Assembly: GCA_964411125.1 (NCBI GenBank)
Contig: CAYPJU010000061.1
Location: 1-39,754 of the forward strand
Length of the DNA: 39,754 nucleotides
Source: JBFIHF01 sp964411125
GTDB taxonomy: Bacteria; Myxococcota_A; Bradymonadia; Bradymonadales; Bradymonadaceae
Reading direction: 5' to 3'
Part shown: one piece after another, positions 38,993 through 39,754 of the stretch
Numbering within the stretch: the stretch's first letter is position 1
How the letters are laid out: each line of letters begins with the position of its first letter
Notes under the pieces: generated by a model
Seen by the model: only the letters and a program-made list of their open reading frames with translations
Databases searched by the model: none
What the model was told of the DNA's origin: nothing
Program-made: the position numbers and the translations under genes

Positions 38993-39440
38993 CCGCGGTC
39001 ACATCGCGCTGGTCGCCCTGCTGCTGGTCATGCTCGCGGGGTGCCGAAGCAAGGCGGAACGCATCCGCGATCCCGCCCGGGATCTGATCACGGAACAGGT
39101 TGCCTCCCCTGACGGCAAGAAGCACACGCTCGTGGGCAAGGCGTCGTGGTACGGCAAGAAGTTCCACGGGCGCACGACGGCGTGCGGCGAGCCGTTCGAC
39201 ATGTACGCCTTCACCGCCGCCCACAAGACGCTCCCATTTCACACGATCGTGCGGGTCACCGACCCGGCCACGCGCAAATCCGTCGTCGTCCGGATCACCG
39301 ACCGTGGGCCCTATTCGAAGGGGCGCGTGATCGACCTGTCGTGGGCGGCTGCGACGGATCTTGGCATGGTCGAGCGGGGAATCGTCCCGGTCGAGCTCAC
39401 CGTGCTGCAGTGGGGAACCGGGAAGTACATTCGCGAGTGA
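38985..39440 (+). CDS. rlpA: RlpA-like double-psi beta-barrel lipoprotein
   Basis: A 151-residue lipoprotein (lipobox LAGC, Cys20) with an RlpA-type double-psi beta-barrel: GKASWYGKKFHGRTTACGE at about 51-69, AFTAAHKTLPFHTIVRVTD, VVRITDRGPYSKGRVIDLS with the conserved Asp106, and the closing GIVPVELTVL. RlpA proteins are septal lytic transglycosylases that cleave denuded glycan strands. The C-terminal SPOR domain that recruits E. coli and Pseudomonas RlpA to the septum is missing, so localisation may differ. GTG 38985 overlaps the end of the FG-GAP gene and lies beside palindrome copy 5, which encodes its residues 3-6. Confidence 0.88.
   Translation: MTDRGHIALVALLLVMLAGCRSKAERIRDPARDLITEQVASPDGKKHTLVGKASWYGKKFHGRTTACGEPFDMYAFTAAHKTLPFHTIVRVTDPATRKSVVVRITDRGPYSKGRVIDLSWAAATDLGMVERGIVPVELTVLQWGTGKYIRE
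38990..39001. repeat. palindrome TGACCGCGGTCA, copy 5
   Basis: Perfect copy whose first three bases are the stop codon of the FG-GAP lipoprotein gene and which, one frame over, encodes part of the N-terminus of the RlpA-like protein. Confidence 0.9.
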
Positions 39441-39470
39441 GTGTTGCGCGCATCGGTATCCTGGGGCGAG

Positions 39471-39754
39471 GGGGGGGGCGCGGTTAGCGGTGCGCGCGGT
39501 TAGCGGTCAGCGAGCGGGTAGCGGTTAGCTGTGGGTGTGTGGGGTGTTGGGTGCGGGGTGTGGGGTGTGCGGGGTGCTGGGTGTTGGGGTGCCGGGCGTT
39601 GGGTGAAAAGATCGAAATATCAGGGATTTGGCGATTTCTCGTTTTCTGTGAGTGACCCAACGGGACGCGTAAGGTGTGAGAAGGGTAGCCCGTTGGGGCA
39701 GTGGCGATCGCTGTAATCCCGCACCCCGCACCCCGCACCCGGCACCCCGCACCC
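39471..39754. repeat. G-rich repeat element with inverted C-rich end, no gene
   Basis: This stretch holds no credible gene. GCGGTTAGCGGT-type units repeat at about 39480-39528. A run of GGGTGTGGGGTGTTGGGTG-type sequence follows to about 39604. At 39719-39754 the complementary CCGCACC unit repeats, so the ends could pair. In between is an AT-richer segment with an inner hairpin, CCAACGGG (39658-39665) with CCCGTTGG further along (about 39690-39697). It resembles a short repeat element cut off by the window end, and the G-runs could form quadruplexes. Confidence 0.6.

Noticed and set aside
39525..39752. Minus-strand open frames in the repeat element
   Set aside because: Translations are simple Thr/Pro/His repeats produced by the G-rich DNA.
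39471..39754. CRISPR array
   Set aside because: Units are short, imperfect and continuous, with no spacers of constant length.

Overview
The window is high-GC bacterial chromosome. It most resembles Myxococcota (Deltaproteobacteria sensu lato, possibly a Bradymonadia- or Polyangia-like lineage). The evidence is a group of secreted lipoproteins with Asn-Gly-Thr-rich linkers straight after the lipobox cysteine, a MYXO-CTERM-like C-terminal tail, many Hanks-type kinases including a kinase/PEGA/sulfatase-modifying-factor fusion, and thrombospondin-type-3-like and FG-GAP-like secreted proteins. I saw no tRNA, rRNA, CRISPR array, transposase or phage gene. Gene order is dense, with many 4-base stop/start overlaps. 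Assignments rest on motif reading, not on database searches.

Layout. 1-350: no protein gene; a strongly foldable leader and two terminator-like hairpins in front of purE. 351-3788: purE, ilvA and a translationally coupled amidohydrolase-like lipoprotein. 3775-4638 (minus): a secreted CxxCH/calcium-repeat protein with a MYXO-CTERM tail. 4822-15271: a signalling island with a kinase carrying two complete kinase domains, a coupled single-pass membrane protein, a kinase/PEGA/FGE fusion, a beta-helix lipoprotein and a soluble PAS-GAF-PAS histidine kinase. 15279-21326 (minus): an acyl-CoA dehydrogenase with a FadR-like operator upstream, a TPR protein, a DUF1499 protein and an orphan GspE/PilB ATPase. 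21373-26298: a secreted protein, then an operon of ECF sigma factor, zinc-finger anti-sigma/DUF4384-like protein, exported caspase-like protease and lipoprotein. 26390-27346 (minus): OmpA/Pal-like lipoprotein with its own terminator. 27488-28105: purN.

28207-37397 is the most system-like part: a MoxR AAA+ ATPase, a 1238-residue fusion of a DUF5682-type protein with a VWA (MIDAS) protein, and a protein with two SWIM zinc motifs. In related gene neighbourhoods (recalled mainly from actinobacteria) these are separate adjacent genes. Here DUF5682 and VWA are fused, and a divergent DoxX/Tat-lipoprotein dioxygenase/LysR module sits between the fusion and the SWIM gene. 37523-39440 encodes an FG-GAP lipoprotein and an RlpA-like lipoprotein. 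39471-39754 is a repeat-rich non-coding element that runs off the window.

Two patterns cross gene boundaries. The perfect 12-base palindrome TGACCGCGGTCA occurs five times, all between 30.3 and 39.0 kb; one copy supplies the stop codons of two converging genes. Five genes without a Shine-Dalgarno sequence have a TANNNT -10-like hexamer 6 or 7 bases before the proposed start codon, which suggests leaderless transcription.
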